DNA of 64,000 nucleotides, from the NCBI GenBank assembly GCA_046349975.1, contig JAXMBH010000024.1:16788-80787 (forward strand), read 5' to 3'. Of this stretch, positions 1 through 8,560 are shown in pieces. Origin of the DNA: JABDGM01 sp046349975 (GTDB lineage: Bacteria; Planctomycetota; Planctomycetia; Pirellulales; Lacipirellulaceae). Numbering within the stretch: the stretch's first letter is position 1; each line of letters begins with the position of its first letter. A program made the position numbers and the translations under genes. Below the pieces are notes generated by a model. That model was not told the origin of the DNA. It ran no database searches and saw only the letters and a program-made list of their open reading frames with translations.

Positions 1-791
1 TCGTTGCCCAGGGACAGAGAACTCATAATCGTCCAAAGTGATCCCGCACCACTTACGGTGACGGTCGCTTCCGAATTTCCCGAGAATGCGAGGTAGCTAC
101 TGCCAGTTTTCGCGGTTGCGCCATTCTCGATCGAGAATTCTGCGTTGCCGCTGCTACCGATGTACATCTCATCCCTGTTCGTCCAACTTGATCCTGCGCC
201 GCGAATGGTGACGGAACCGCTCGATCCTTTTGCCCAACCAATAGCTGCACCACCGCTCGAAATGATTCCGCCATTTTGAACGAGCAGGCCGCCCTGGCCG
301 AAACGTCCGACATAAAAAGGCCCGGAGTTCGTCCAAGTCGCTCCATCGACGACGGCGTTCGCACGTGAAGCGAAGTAACTGTCAATGGACGCGGACACGC
401 CATTGAGCGTCCCGTCGGTCACGATCAGTGTCGCGTTTTCGCTGGCGTAAGGCGACACAGTTACTGAGAACTCGGATCTGGTTAGTTGATAAACCTGACT
501 GTTGAGATCAAACGTCACTTCGCCCCGTTTCAAACTCAAGTCGCTGTTGCTTGCAGGCGACGTGACATCAACTGTGTAAACGCCCGAAAGTAAGAAGGCA
601 GCGGTGTCAGCTGTGCTGGGGACGGTCCCCGTGTTCCAATTGGCGCCGACGCCAAAAGCGCCGCCGGTTGGGTTGTTCCAGAGCACGGTATCCGCGTTTA
701 GCGCAGGTGTCGCCAAGAATGAGACGAGAAGAGCGCAAACAGCTTGTACGCAATCAAGCTTCCACGACAATTGCTTTCGTCGCGAAGTCAT
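1..791 (-). CDS. Secreted beta-strand-repeat (autotransporter-like) protein, N-terminal part
   Basis: The gene starts with ATG at 791 and stays open to the left edge, so only about 263 N-terminal residues are present. Residues 1-33 look like a signal peptide: a basic start (MTSRRKQLSWK), a hydrophobic stretch (VCALLVSFLATPA) and a likely cut before LNADTVLW. The mature part has the style of autotransporter-associated or PEP-CTERM beta-strand repeats: short Gly/Ser/Asn-rich units such as GSSWTNRDEMYIGSSGNAEF and a related unit GSLWTIMSSLSLGNE about 40 residues later. Proteins of this sort are usually large extracellular beta-solenoids. No catalytic motif is visible and the function is unknown. 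Frame and signal peptide are clear; the exact family cannot be fixed without the C terminus. Confidence 0.75.
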   Translation of the reverse strand, partial: MTSRRKQLSWKLDCVQAVCALLVSFLATPALNADTVLWNNPTGGAFGVGANWNTGTVPSTADTAAFLLSGVYTVDVTSPASNSDLSLKRGEVTFDLNSQVYQLTRSEFSVTVSPYASENATLIVTDGTLNGVSASIDSYFASRANAVVDGATWTNSGPFYVGRFGQGGLLVQNGGIISSGGAAIGWAKGSSGSVTIRGAGSSWTNRDEMYIGSSGNAEFSIENGATAKTGSSYLAFSGNSEATVTVSGAGSLWTIMSSLSLGN

Positions 792-1002
792 CGTTTGGTT
801 TCCACGGCGAAGAAGTCAACAGAGGCAGACGGAAGGCAAAGAGCCAAGTATCAGTTTATCGTCGGGGAGTGTCTTCGCCATCTGTGAAAAGCGCTAATAC
901 GACACGGGGGATGAGGCTCACCCGTGAGTGGTATATTGCCGCCACAAGTGCTGTCCGAATGGACTACATACTTCCTTTAAGATTGCACGGAATCTTGCCT
1001 GC

Positions 1003-2397
1003 TCACTCACCCAACGTCCGCTTCCGCCGCAGGAGATGATGATAGTGCTGGGCGAAGCGGTGGGCTTCGTCGCGCACGTATTGCAGCAGCCGCAGGGCGT
1101 ACGAGCGGCGGCTTAGCCGCAGCGGCTTGTCCCGATTCATCGCGTACACGAGTTCCTCCTTCTTCGCGAGCGAGAGGACCAGCGGCGGCGTGATGTCGAG
1201 CTTTTCGAAGGCTTCCAACGCCCGGCGCAGTTGGCCGATGCCGCCGTCGACGAGGAGCACGTCGGGGAACACATCGCCGTCGGCCCGCAGCTTGCGAAAT
1301 CGCCGCGCGACGACCTCGCGGATGCTCGCGTAATCGTCGATGCCGTCGACATCGCGGATGCGGAACCGCCGGTAGCCGGGTTTGAAGGGCAGGCCGTCGA
1401 GGAATTGCACGAGGCTGGCAACCGTTTCGTTGCCGCCGAGATGGGCGATGTCGACGCCCTCGATATTCCGCGGCCGCTTCTCGAGTTTGAAGATCTTCTG
1501 CAGCCCAGCGAGGCCCTTTTTGGGATCAATGTAGAACACCTCGGGCTGTTCGTGCGTGTCGACTTCGCCGCGGTCGCGCAGTTTCTCAAGCATTTCGATT
1601 TCGTCGCGGAGCCGCGCCGCGCGCTCGAAACGCAAGTTGGCCGAAGCCTCGGCCATTTCGGTTTTCATATCTCCAATGAGCTTCTTGCGGTTGCCCTCCA
1701 AGAACGTGCGCAGACGCTTGACGTCGTTGCGATAGTCGTCTTTGCTGATGCGGAAGTTGCACGGCGCCGTGCATTGGTTGATCGAGGCGAGCAGGCACGG
1801 GCGAAACCAGCGCCAGCGATCATCATCGGCCGAAATATCCAGCGAGCACGTGCGAAACTTGAACACCTTTTGCATCGCCTGCACGGCCCCCCGCAAACTG
1901 CCCGCGCTCGCGAATGGTCCGTAGAGCTTCACGCCGCTCGACTGCGGCTCGCGGGTCACTTCCACGCGCGGGAAGTCCTCGTGCGTGGTAATCTGCAGAT
2001 ACGGAAAGCTCTTGTCGTCGCGCAGGTCGCGGTTGTGCTTCGGCTGGATGTCTTTCACCAGCCGGGCTTCCATGAGCAGGGCGTCGACGTCGCTCTCGGT
2101 CTCGACGAAATCGACATCGTACGCCTCGCGCACGAGTCGGGCCGTGCGCTGGTCCTCGGCGGCGGCCGCCAAAAAGTAGCTGCCGACTCGGGCCCGCAAA
2201 TCTTTCGCCTTGCCCACATACAACACGCGGCCGGCCTGGTCTTGAAACAGGTAGACACCAGGAGCCGAGGGGAATTTGCTGCGCACCTTCTCCGCCGCGC
2301 GAGCGAAGAACTCGGCCTGCGTCTTCGGCAACTCGCGCGGAGTGCTGCCGTCGTCGCCGGCAGGGGTCGCCTCTTGGGTGGTGGGGCCATCGCTCAT
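1003..2397 (-). CDS. uvrC: UvrC-type excinuclease, short form
   Basis: Incision nuclease of nucleotide excision repair, 464 residues from the ATG at 2397. An upstream in-frame ATG at 2496 would add 33 unconserved residues and place the start inside the arsR promoter, so 2397 is preferred. Visible in order: GIY-YIG domain (about 46-66, GVYLFQDQAGRVLYVGKAK), a cysteine set C184/C201/C209/C213 spaced like the Fe-S ligands described for E. coli UvrC, the UvrB-binding UVR motif (about 231-268) and the RNase H-like nuclease (about 312-455) with D316 in GVDIAHLGG, D384 in LLVDGGIGQL and H446 in RDEAHRFA. The C-terminal tandem HhH DNA-binding region, normally another 100 or more residues, is absent: the frame ends with RRKRTLGE. 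It is divergent from the arsenic operon, with 146 bp between the starts. Confidence 0.9.
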   Translation of the reverse strand: MSDGPTTQEATPAGDDGSTPRELPKTQAEFFARAAEKVRSKFPSAPGVYLFQDQAGRVLYVGKAKDLRARVGSYFLAAAAEDQRTARLVREAYDVDFVETESDVDALLMEARLVKDIQPKHNRDLRDDKSFPYLQITTHEDFPRVEVTREPQSSGVKLYGPFASAGSLRGAVQAMQKVFKFRTCSLDISADDDRWRWFRPCLLASINQCTAPCNFRISKDDYRNDVKRLRTFLEGNRKKLIGDMKTEMAEASANLRFERAARLRDEIEMLEKLRDRGEVDTHEQPEVFYIDPKKGLAGLQKIFKLEKRPRNIEGVDIAHLGGNETVASLVQFLDGLPFKPGYRRFRIRDVDGIDDYASIREVVARRFRKLRADGDVFPDVLLVDGGIGQLRRALEAFEKLDITPPLVLSLAKKEELVYAMNRDKPLRLSRRSYALRLLQYVRDEAHRFAQHYHHLLRRKRTLGE

Positions 2398-2452
2398 GAT
2401 CAAGGGAATTCTAGCAAACGCGAGCGATCTGGCCGCGCCGAATTCGTTCGCA

Positions 2453-2505
2453 TTGCGTCGTGCGTCGCTGCGCAGTATATTTGCATGGTGACGCAAGTAT
2501 GCAAA
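2453..2505 (+). promoter_or_regulatory. arsR promoter with overlapping palindromic operator
   Basis: A sigma70-like pair, TTGCGT (2453-2458) and TATATT (2476-2481) with a 17 bp spacer, is followed by a 7 bp perfect inverted repeat TTTGCAT (2480-2486) / ATGCAAA (2499-2505). A third partial box, ACGCAA, lies between the arms. The palindrome covers the expected transcription start, which suits repression by the ArsR protein encoded from 2544. The assignment is by position and symmetry only. Confidence 0.6.
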
Positions 2506-2543
2506 TGACGGTTCGAGCGACGCGGCTGGCGAGGATTCACACG

Positions 2544-2927
2544 ATGAAGATGACCCCCAAACAAGCCGCGAAATGTTGTACGCCGGTGGACGACCTCCTC
2601 GACCCCGTGTTGTTCAAAGCGCTCTGCGACCCCACCCGCGTGAGGTTGCTAGCATGCCTGGCGAAGTGCGGACGGGCGTGCTCGGTTTCGGAAGTTGCCG
2701 AGTGCTGTTCGGTCGATCTCTCCGTCGTGTCGCGGCATCTCAGCCTGCTCGAGAGTGCCGGCATTCTGGAATCGTCGAAGACCGGCCGCACCGTTTCGTA
2801 CGCGGTGCGTTACAAGACGCTCAGTGAAACGTTGCGTTCGCTCGCCGACGCGATCGAAGCGTGTTGTCCGCCGGCGAAGTCGGCGGTACGTCGCGGAGAA
2901 TGTTGCGGAAAGACGTTGCAGTCATGA
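2544..2927 (+). CDS. arsR: ArsR-family metalloregulator
   Basis: A winged-helix repressor of 127 residues that should release DNA on binding As(III) or a similar thiophilic metal. The start at 2544 (MKMTPKQAAK) is chosen over an upstream ATG at 2460 because that one lies in the promoter. The wHTH covers about 22-92, with recognition-helix sequence SVVSRHLSLL at 60-69. It is very cysteine-rich: C11C12, C42, C46, C54C55 (AECCSVD), C107C108 and C120C121. The C54C55 pair at the start of the recognition helix resembles ArsR-type ligands. Its TGA overlaps the ATG of the efflux gene (ATGA), so the two are translationally coupled. The inferred operator at 2480-2505 implies autoregulation. Confidence 0.9.
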   Translation: MKMTPKQAAKCCTPVDDLLDPVLFKALCDPTRVRLLACLAKCGRACSVSEVAECCSVDLSVVSRHLSLLESAGILESSKTGRTVSYAVRYKTLSETLRSLADAIEACCPPAKSAVRRGECCGKTLQS

Positions 2928-4057
2928 ACGACCAGCAGATTGCTGCCTGCCATCGGGCCAAGCTCTCACTTCTCGACCGCTTTCTAACGCTGTGGATATT
3001 TCTGGCCATGGCCGTCGGCGTGGCGCTGGGCTATTTCGTGCCGTCTGCTCAGGCTTTCATCAGCCGGTTCGATGTCGGCACGACCAATATTCCAATCGCC
3101 TTGGGACTCATTCTGATGATGTACCCGCCGCTGGCGAAGGTGAAGTACGAGCAGATGGGCGAAGTCTTTCGCGATTGGAAGGTCCTCGCTCTGTCGCTTC
3201 TGCAGAATTGGCTCGTGGGGCCGCTGCTCATGTTTGCCTTGGCCGTCGTGTTTCTGCACAGTTATCCGGAATTGATGGTCGGATTGATCCTCGTCGGCAT
3301 TGCTCGCTGCATCGCCATGGTGCTCGTGTGGAACACGCTCGCACGCGGCAACAGCGAGTACGCCGCCGGCCTGGTCGCGCTCAACAGTGTGTTTCAGATC
3401 CTTTTCTATGGTTTGCTCGCTTGGGTCTTTGTGACGATCGTGCCCGGCTGGCTCGGCATCGATGTCTCCGCTGTGCACGGCGCCGGCGGCAAGACGCTGG
3501 CCGACCTTACGGTGGGCGACATTTTTCGCAGCGTCATGATCTACCTGGGCATCCCTTTTGCCGCTGGATTCCTGACCCGCGCTGTTCTGCGGCCGGCGCT
3601 TGGCGCCGATTGGTACGAGCAGAAGTTCATTCCGCGAATTGCTCCGATCACGTTGGTCGCCCTGCTTTTTACGATCGTCGTGATGTTCAGCTTCAAGGGC
3701 GACAAGATCGTGCAGTTTCCAGTGAAGGTGTTGTTGGTCGCGATCCCGCTGACCTCTTACTTCGTGCTGATGTTTCTGTTGAGTTTCTTCATGGCCTGGA
3801 AGGCGGGGGCGGATTACAGCCGCAGCGCGACGCTGGCATTCACGGCATCGGGCAATAACTTTGAACTCGCGATTGCCGTTGCGATCGCAATTTTCGGCAT
3901 CGCTTCGGATGTTGCCTTTGCCACAGTGATCGGGCCGCTGGTCGAGGTGCCCGTGTTGATCGCCTTAGTCAACGTTTCGCTGTGGTTCCAACGGCGGTTT
4001 TATCCGGAAGAGCACGATAGCGAGGCGGTGGCTCGTCAAACATCGGCAAAAGCTTGA
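2924..4057 (+). CDS. acr3: ACR3-family arsenite efflux permease
   Basis: An inner-membrane transporter of 377 residues that extrudes As(OH)3, with about ten hydrophobic segments. The start at 2924 is fixed by the ATGA overlap with arsR. The conserved cysteine of ACR3 proteins is seen as C129 in GIARCIAMVLVWN, and the conserved glutamate as E314 in FTASGNNFELAIAVA. Length and topology match the bacterial ACR3 family; no ArsB-like features are seen. It lies second in the arsR-acr3-arsM set, 66 bp ahead of arsM. No ArsC reductase is in the window, so the operon as seen handles As(III). Confidence 0.93.
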   Translation: MNDQQIAACHRAKLSLLDRFLTLWIFLAMAVGVALGYFVPSAQAFISRFDVGTTNIPIALGLILMMYPPLAKVKYEQMGEVFRDWKVLALSLLQNWLVGPLLMFALAVVFLHSYPELMVGLILVGIARCIAMVLVWNTLARGNSEYAAGLVALNSVFQILFYGLLAWVFVTIVPGWLGIDVSAVHGAGGKTLADLTVGDIFRSVMIYLGIPFAAGFLTRAVLRPALGADWYEQKFIPRIAPITLVALLFTIVVMFSFKGDKIVQFPVKVLLVAIPLTSYFVLMFLLSFFMAWKAGADYSRSATLAFTASGNNFELAIAVAIAIFGIASDVAFATVIGPLVEVPVLIALVNVSLWFQRRFYPEEHDSEAVARQTSAKA

Positions 4058-4123
4058 AATGCGTCACGTAGCCCACGGCACATTGGGAAACAACTTTGAC
4101 TTTCAGTCGACAGGCGGATTCAG

Positions 4124-4987
4124 ATGAACATTGAAGAAGCAGTACGCACGAAATATGCGTCGGTCGCAACGAGCAAACTTTCGAACGAGCACGACGGTGT
4201 GCGAGCCGTCGCCGAGGCCTTCGGCTACACGCCGAAGGAACTGGCCTCGATCCCAGCCGACGCCAATATGGGGCTCTCATGCGGCAATCCTACCGCGTTT
4301 GCAAGTTTGCGACCCGGCGAGACCGTGGTCGACCTGGGCTGCGGCGGTGGGTTGGATGTGTTCCTCGCTGCCGATCGTGTCGGGCCGACGGGCCGCGCGA
4401 TTGGCATTGATATGACGCCCGAAATGCTCGAACACGCCCGCCGCAATGCGGCTGGGCGGGCCAATGTCGAATTCCATCAATCGACGATCGATCAGCTGCC
4501 GCTGGCAGACGGATCGGTCGATTGCGTGATCAGCAACTGCGTGATCAATCTCGCGCCAGATAAGCAAGCCGTGTTCCGCGAAATTGCCCGCGTGCTAAAG
4601 CCGGGCGGGCGGCTGGCCGTGAGCGACATCGCGCTCAAGCAGCCTTTGCCGATGGAAATCGCCGCGGATGTCATGGCCTATGTCGGCTGCATCGCCGGCG
4701 CCGTGCTCATGGACAATTACCGCGCCGGCCTCTTGGCGGCGGGCTTCGAAGCAGTGCAAATTGTCGATAGCGGCAACGACCTCAACCTCTACAAAAAGAT
4801 CGAGAACCAATCGGCCTGTTGCTCATCGAAAAAGAGTGACTTGCCGATTGTCGGCAGCTGTTGCTCGGAAGTACATAACAGCCTCGCAGATTTGATCAAC
4901 CACTACGACATCAACGAGTACGCCGCAAGTGTGAAGGTTTACGCAGTAAAGCCCGTCGCTGAAGAGCGTTTTGGAAACCGGGGCTAG
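4124..4987 (+). CDS. arsM: Arsenite S-adenosylmethionine methyltransferase
   Basis: A cytoplasmic enzyme of 287 residues that methylates As(III) with SAM. The SAM-binding motif I is VVDLGCGGGLDVFLA (about 68-82). The three cysteines that bind As(III) in ArsM proteins appear as C53 (LSCGNP), C139 (ISNCVINL) and C189 (YVGCIAGA). The C-terminal part adds Cys pairs (SACCSSKKS and GSCCSEV), a tail seen in several bacterial ArsM proteins. It follows acr3 in the same orientation, so detoxification would combine efflux and methylation. Confidence 0.93.
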   Translation: MNIEEAVRTKYASVATSKLSNEHDGVRAVAEAFGYTPKELASIPADANMGLSCGNPTAFASLRPGETVVDLGCGGGLDVFLAADRVGPTGRAIGIDMTPEMLEHARRNAAGRANVEFHQSTIDQLPLADGSVDCVISNCVINLAPDKQAVFREIARVLKPGGRLAVSDIALKQPLPMEIAADVMAYVGCIAGAVLMDNYRAGLLAAGFEAVQIVDSGNDLNLYKKIENQSACCSSKKSDLPIVGSCCSEVHNSLADLINHYDINEYAASVKVYAVKPVAEERFGNRG

Positions 4988-5114
4988 CGAGCCGCGGCCA
5001 ATCAGGTCAGCTCGCAGGGATCGCCTGAGCAACCAGCGCCCGAATCGCTTTCTTGGTCTTGAGCCGTCGTCACACAACGATATCACAAATTACACATAGC
5101 GCGCGGGGATTTCA
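4988..5114. other. Intergenic region after the arsenic operon
   Basis: This stretch, and 5232-5462 beyond the decarboxylase remnant, shows no open frame with recognisable protein sequence and no clear hairpin-plus-T-run terminator. Confidence 0.4.
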
Positions 5115-5231
5115 TCATTCAGCCCGGGCAATGTAGTCGCCCGAAATGCCGAACACAGCGCCAATGCCGTAGCCTTGCACCCGGCGAAGCGGGTATTCGC
5201 CAATGGAGCGAGCAGGGGAGTCATTCGACAT
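5115..5231 (-). pseudogene. Remnant of an alpha-keto acid (pyruvate-type) decarboxylase N terminus
   Basis: A 38-residue frame from ATG 5231 to a double TGA at 5112-5117. Its middle reads SIGEYPLRRVQGYGIGAVFG and is followed by ISGDYIARAE. This closely resembles the start of ThDP-dependent pyruvate/indolepyruvate decarboxylases (pattern IGEYLLxRLxxxGIxHVFGxPGDYVL), where the segment forms the first strand-loop of the PYR domain. The rest of the roughly 550-residue enzyme is missing: the sequence beyond 5115 has no further homology that I can see. It could be annotated as a short hypothetical protein, but decay of a larger gene is the simpler reading. Confidence 0.55.
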
Positions 5232-5462
5232 GGTGGTTCGTTCGCGAGACAAGCGCGGAGATGCGGCGCAAGCGACGCAGAATCATACGCGGTCGATTCG
5301 TACGTGGCCTTGCCGAATTTGCGTGGTTCAAAGGCTCGCCGATTGTTTGTCGCGTCACAGACCTATTGTGGTCGCCAGCAGCTAGGGCTTAATATCCGTT
5401 CGTCACCCGGCCTCTTCCGCGGCCGGCCAAAAACGTGATGATCGCCGCTGGGGATATGGATC

Positions 5463-6458
5463 ATGAAGAAAATCCGCTGGGGAGTGTTGGGCGCCGCCAA
5501 GATCGCTCGTGAAAAGGTCATTCCCGCAACGCAAGCGAGCGAGACTGGCGTCGTCACCGCACTCGCTTCGCGCGATGCGGCTCACGCGGCGGAAGTCGCC
5601 ACACAACTCGGTATCGAAAAATCCTACGGCACGTACGAAGCGCTGCTCGCCGACGCCGATATCGACGCCGTCTACATCCCACTGCCGAACCACCTGCACG
5701 TGCCCTGGTCACTGCGGGCAATCGACGCCGGCAAGCATGTGCTCTGTGAAAAGCCCCTCGGCCTCAGCGTCGCCGAGGCCGAGCAACTCGCAGCAGCCGC
5801 GGCCGCCCACCCGCGGTTGAAAGTCATGGAAGCGTTCATGTACCGCTTCCACCCGCAATGGCTGAATGCTCGCAACTGGGTTCGCGAGGGCAAGATCGGC
5901 GAACTGCGGACGATCCAATCGTGCTTCTCGTACTTCAACAACGACCCGGCGAACGTCCGCAGCAAACCCGCATGGGGCGGCGGCGGGCTCATGGACATCG
6001 GCTGCTACCCGATCTCGCTCTCCAGATTCATTTTCGACGCCGAGCCAAAACGAGTGCTCGGTCAGATTGAAATCGACCCCGACCTTGGCGTCGATCGACT
6101 CGCCTCGGCCATCATGGAATTCGAAAACGGCACAGCCACATTCACCGTCGGCACGCAGCTCACGCCGTATCAGCGAGTGAACATCTTCGGCACTGCCGGC
6201 CGCATTGAAATTGAAATCCCGTTCAACGCGCCCCCCGACCGCCCGTGCCGCGAGTGGCTGCAAACGAAAACGGCCAGCGGCGAGCACATTGAAGAGTTCA
6301 ATCTCTCGATCTGCAACCAGTACACGCTGCAGGCTGACGCTTTCGGCCGAGCGATTCTCGGTGACAAGCCCGCGCCCACGCCGCTCAGCGATGCCGTCGC
6401 CAATATGCGCGCGATTGAACGAATCATCGCGAGCGCAACCACTGGCAACTGGACCTGA
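5463..6458 (+). CDS. Gfo/Idh/MocA-family oxidoreductase
   Basis: An NAD(P)-dependent sugar or polyol dehydrogenase-like enzyme of 331 residues. The N-terminal Rossmann fold begins WGVLGAAKIA, a variant of GxGxxG; the catalytic Lys is in CEKPLGL (E96-K97-P98) and the C-terminal alpha/beta domain carries GGGGLMDIGCYPISLSRF, the usual dimer/substrate-site segment. The sequence resembles the xylose/glucose-fructose dehydrogenase branch of the family, but the substrate cannot be told. It stands alone between the decarboxylase remnant and an antiporter. The start ATG is preceded by GGATATGGATC, with no strong ribosome-binding site. Confidence 0.85.
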   Translation: MKKIRWGVLGAAKIAREKVIPATQASETGVVTALASRDAAHAAEVATQLGIEKSYGTYEALLADADIDAVYIPLPNHLHVPWSLRAIDAGKHVLCEKPLGLSVAEAEQLAAAAAAHPRLKVMEAFMYRFHPQWLNARNWVREGKIGELRTIQSCFSYFNNDPANVRSKPAWGGGGLMDIGCYPISLSRFIFDAEPKRVLGQIEIDPDLGVDRLASAIMEFENGTATFTVGTQLTPYQRVNIFGTAGRIEIEIPFNAPPDRPCREWLQTKTASGEHIEEFNLSICNQYTLQADAFGRAILGDKPAPTPLSDAVANMRAIERIIASATTGNWT

Positions 6459-6467
6459 CTTTTTCGA

Positions 6468-6563
6468 GGGGTGCCTGGGGTCGAGCCGCAGGCGAGCCCC
6501 CAGTGGCGCTAGATCAACCGCAGCGTCACTGGGGGCTCGCTCTGCTCGACCCCAGCCACCCCA
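6468..6563. repeat. GGGGTCGAGC palindrome, copy 1
   Basis: A long imperfect hairpin. The left arm begins GGGTGCCTGGGGTCGAGC and ends GCGAGCCCCCAGTG; the right arm is its complement, ending GCTCGACCCCAGCCACCCC. A loop of about 20 nt separates them. This is the reference full-length member of a family with sixteen or so copies in this window. Confidence 0.85.
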
Positions 6564-6666
6564 TGAACACAGGCATCCCATGTAGTTGAAGTTCAGCGCC
6601 GGCACTGCTGATCTTGACCCACGTCCGCCATCCGCGTGAGAATTCGTGCTCTCCGCAGGAACTCGC

Positions 6667-8103
6667 ATGGCCCACCACGTCCCGCGCACCACCGCTGAGC
6701 CGATCAGCCCGCCGACTTGGCGGTTTGCCCTGGCTTACGCGTTGATCACCGTCGTCATCGTCGGATTGATTCTCCTGGTGCTGCGCTACGGCCACGCGGT
6801 TGACGACGTTGCGACCACCGCGCCGGCCACGAGCTACTTGGCCGGCGAACATAAGCTCAGCGCCCTGTTTCACGTGCTGCTCGCGCTGGTGTCGATCCTG
6901 CTGCTCGGCCGCTGGATCGGCAAAGCGTTCTTGAAGATCGGCCAACCGCGGGTGATCGGCGAGATCATCGCGGGTATCATGCTCGGGCCCTCGCTGCTCG
7001 GCCAAATTTGGCCAACAGCCCAACATTTCATCTTGCCGGCCGACGTGGCGCCGTACCTCAAGATCATCGCCGAGATCGGCGTCATTCTCTACATGTTCCT
7101 CGTCGGCCTCGAGTTGAACTCCGGACTCATCCGTTCGCAGGCCCACGCCACAGTCATCATTTCGCACACCAGCATCCTCGTGCCGTTTCTACTGGGTGCA
7201 ATGCTCGCGCTGTGGTTGTTCCCGTACCTCGCGCCGAAGGACACGCCCTTTGTCAGCTTCGCATTGTTCATGGGTGTGGCGATGTCGATCACCGCGTTCC
7301 CGGTGCTGGCCCGAATTCTCACCGACCGGCAGATCGACAAGACCGAATTGGGCGTCGTGGCGCTAAGTTGCGCGGCAATCGACGATGTGACGGCATGGTG
7401 CCTGCTCGCGTTCGTCGTCGGCGTTGCCCAGGCCGAAGTGAACAACGCAATTGAAACAATCTTGTACGCGGTCGGTTACATCGCGATCATGTTGACAATC
7501 GTCCGGCCACTCGCGGTGCGCTACCTCGGCCGACACTCCAAAGCGCCGCCGGCGAGAATGGCCGTGTGGGTGCTCGTGGCGCTGCTGTTCTCGGCGATGA
7601 CGGCCGAATGGATCGGCATTCACGCGATCTTCGGCGCATTTCTGCTCGGCGCGATCATCCCACACGACTCCGAAGTCGCCATCGACTTCGATCACAAGCT
7701 GGAAGATATCGTAAAAATCCTCTTGCTGCCGGCGTTCTTCGCCTACACCGGCATGCGGACCGAGATTGGCCTCGTTTCCGGCTCTCAGGCCTGGGGCTTC
7801 ACGCTGCTCATTATTCTGGTCGCGACACTCGGCAAGTTCGGCGGCACCCTCGCCGCCGCCCGATTCACGGGCCTTAGTTGGCACACCTCGGCTGCACTCG
7901 GCGTCCTCATGAACACCCGCGGGCTCATGGAACTCATCGTGCTCAACATCGGCCTGGAGCTCGGCGTCATCTCACCAGCCCTCTTCGCCATGATGGTGCT
8001 CATGGCCCTCACGACCACAATGGCCACCACGCCCGTGCTTCAGCTACTCTCCGAAGGCCACCGCGCACCGGAGCCGAAGGGCGAAGACTATATGTTGGGA
8101 TGA
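6667..8103 (+). CDS. CPA2-family cation:proton antiporter
   Basis: An integral membrane Na+/H+ or K+/H+ antiporter of 478 residues. The start at 6667 (MAHHVPRT) is preferred to 6646. It has about 12-13 hydrophobic segments. GQPRVIGEIIAGIMLGPSLLG, FLVGLELNS, MSITAFPVLARIL, CAAIDDVTAWCLLAFV (with the paired acidic residues of the ion site) and LMNTRGLMELIVLNIGLELG are all hallmarks of the CPA2/NhaS3-like group. There is no C-terminal TrkA-N regulatory domain, as is usual for this length. Both sides are bounded by GGGGTCGAGC repeats. Confidence 0.9.
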   Translation: MAHHVPRTTAEPISPPTWRFALAYALITVVIVGLILLVLRYGHAVDDVATTAPATSYLAGEHKLSALFHVLLALVSILLLGRWIGKAFLKIGQPRVIGEIIAGIMLGPSLLGQIWPTAQHFILPADVAPYLKIIAEIGVILYMFLVGLELNSGLIRSQAHATVIISHTSILVPFLLGAMLALWLFPYLAPKDTPFVSFALFMGVAMSITAFPVLARILTDRQIDKTELGVVALSCAAIDDVTAWCLLAFVVGVAQAEVNNAIETILYAVGYIAIMLTIVRPLAVRYLGRHSKAPPARMAVWVLVALLFSAMTAEWIGIHAIFGAFLLGAIIPHDSEVAIDFDHKLEDIVKILLLPAFFAYTGMRTEIGLVSGSQAWGFTLLIILVATLGKFGGTLAAARFTGLSWHTSAALGVLMNTRGLMELIVLNIGLELGVISPALFAMMVLMALTTTMATTPVLQLLSEGHRAPEPKGEDYMLG

Positions 8104-8130
8104 CAGCGACTTATCGCTCGACGTTCGTGG

Positions 8131-8450
8131 GCGGTGGCTGGGGTCGAGCCGAAGGCGAGCCCCCAGTGCGCCAGAGTGAACTCGGGTCTGCCCTGGGGCA
8201 GAGTCTTTGCGATGCCCCAGATGCATGGCAGTTGGAAATCGAACACTCTGCCTCAGGCTGCGCAATGACTGGGGGCATCGGGGGTGGCTGGGGTCGAGCC
8301 GAAGGCGAGCCCCCAGTGCGCCAGAGTGAACTCGAGGGTGGCTGGGGCAGAGGCTTGGCGATGCCCCAGATGCATGGCAGTTGGAAATCGAACACTCTGC
8401 CTCAGGCTGCGCAATGACTGGGGGCATCGAAGACTCTGCCCCAGCCACCC
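8131..8450. repeat. GGGGTCGAGC / GGGGCAGAG repeats in tandem
   Basis: Two head-to-tail units of about 150-170 bp (8131-8281 and 8282-8450). Each joins a GGGGTCGAGC arm, a GGGGCAGAG arm (GGGGCAGAGxCTTxGCGATGCCCCAGAT) and an identical filler containing GGCAGTTGGAAATCGAACAC. The pair accounts for most of the 457 bp between the antiporter and the next gene. Confidence 0.85.
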
Positions 8451-8560
8451 AGTGTCTCTCCAGTTGCCGATACTCCGCCTGCTTGACACGTTTGTTGGCA
8501 CGCTATCTGCTTAACGCACTGGCGTTCGTGGCCTCTTCTCTTTCAAAAAAGGATTCTCTG

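Noticed and set aside
53..403. 116-residue minus-strand frame at the left edge
   Set aside because: Out of frame with the beta-strand repeat protein, which has the signal peptide and repeats.
1231..2508. Long plus-strand open frame antisense to uvrC
   Set aside because: It mirrors uvrC codons and has no recognisable domain; the minus strand encodes a complete UvrC motif set.
8381..8560. N-terminal extension of the mu-protocadherin-like protein
   Set aside because: The extension is repeat DNA; a normal signal peptide begins at 8561.
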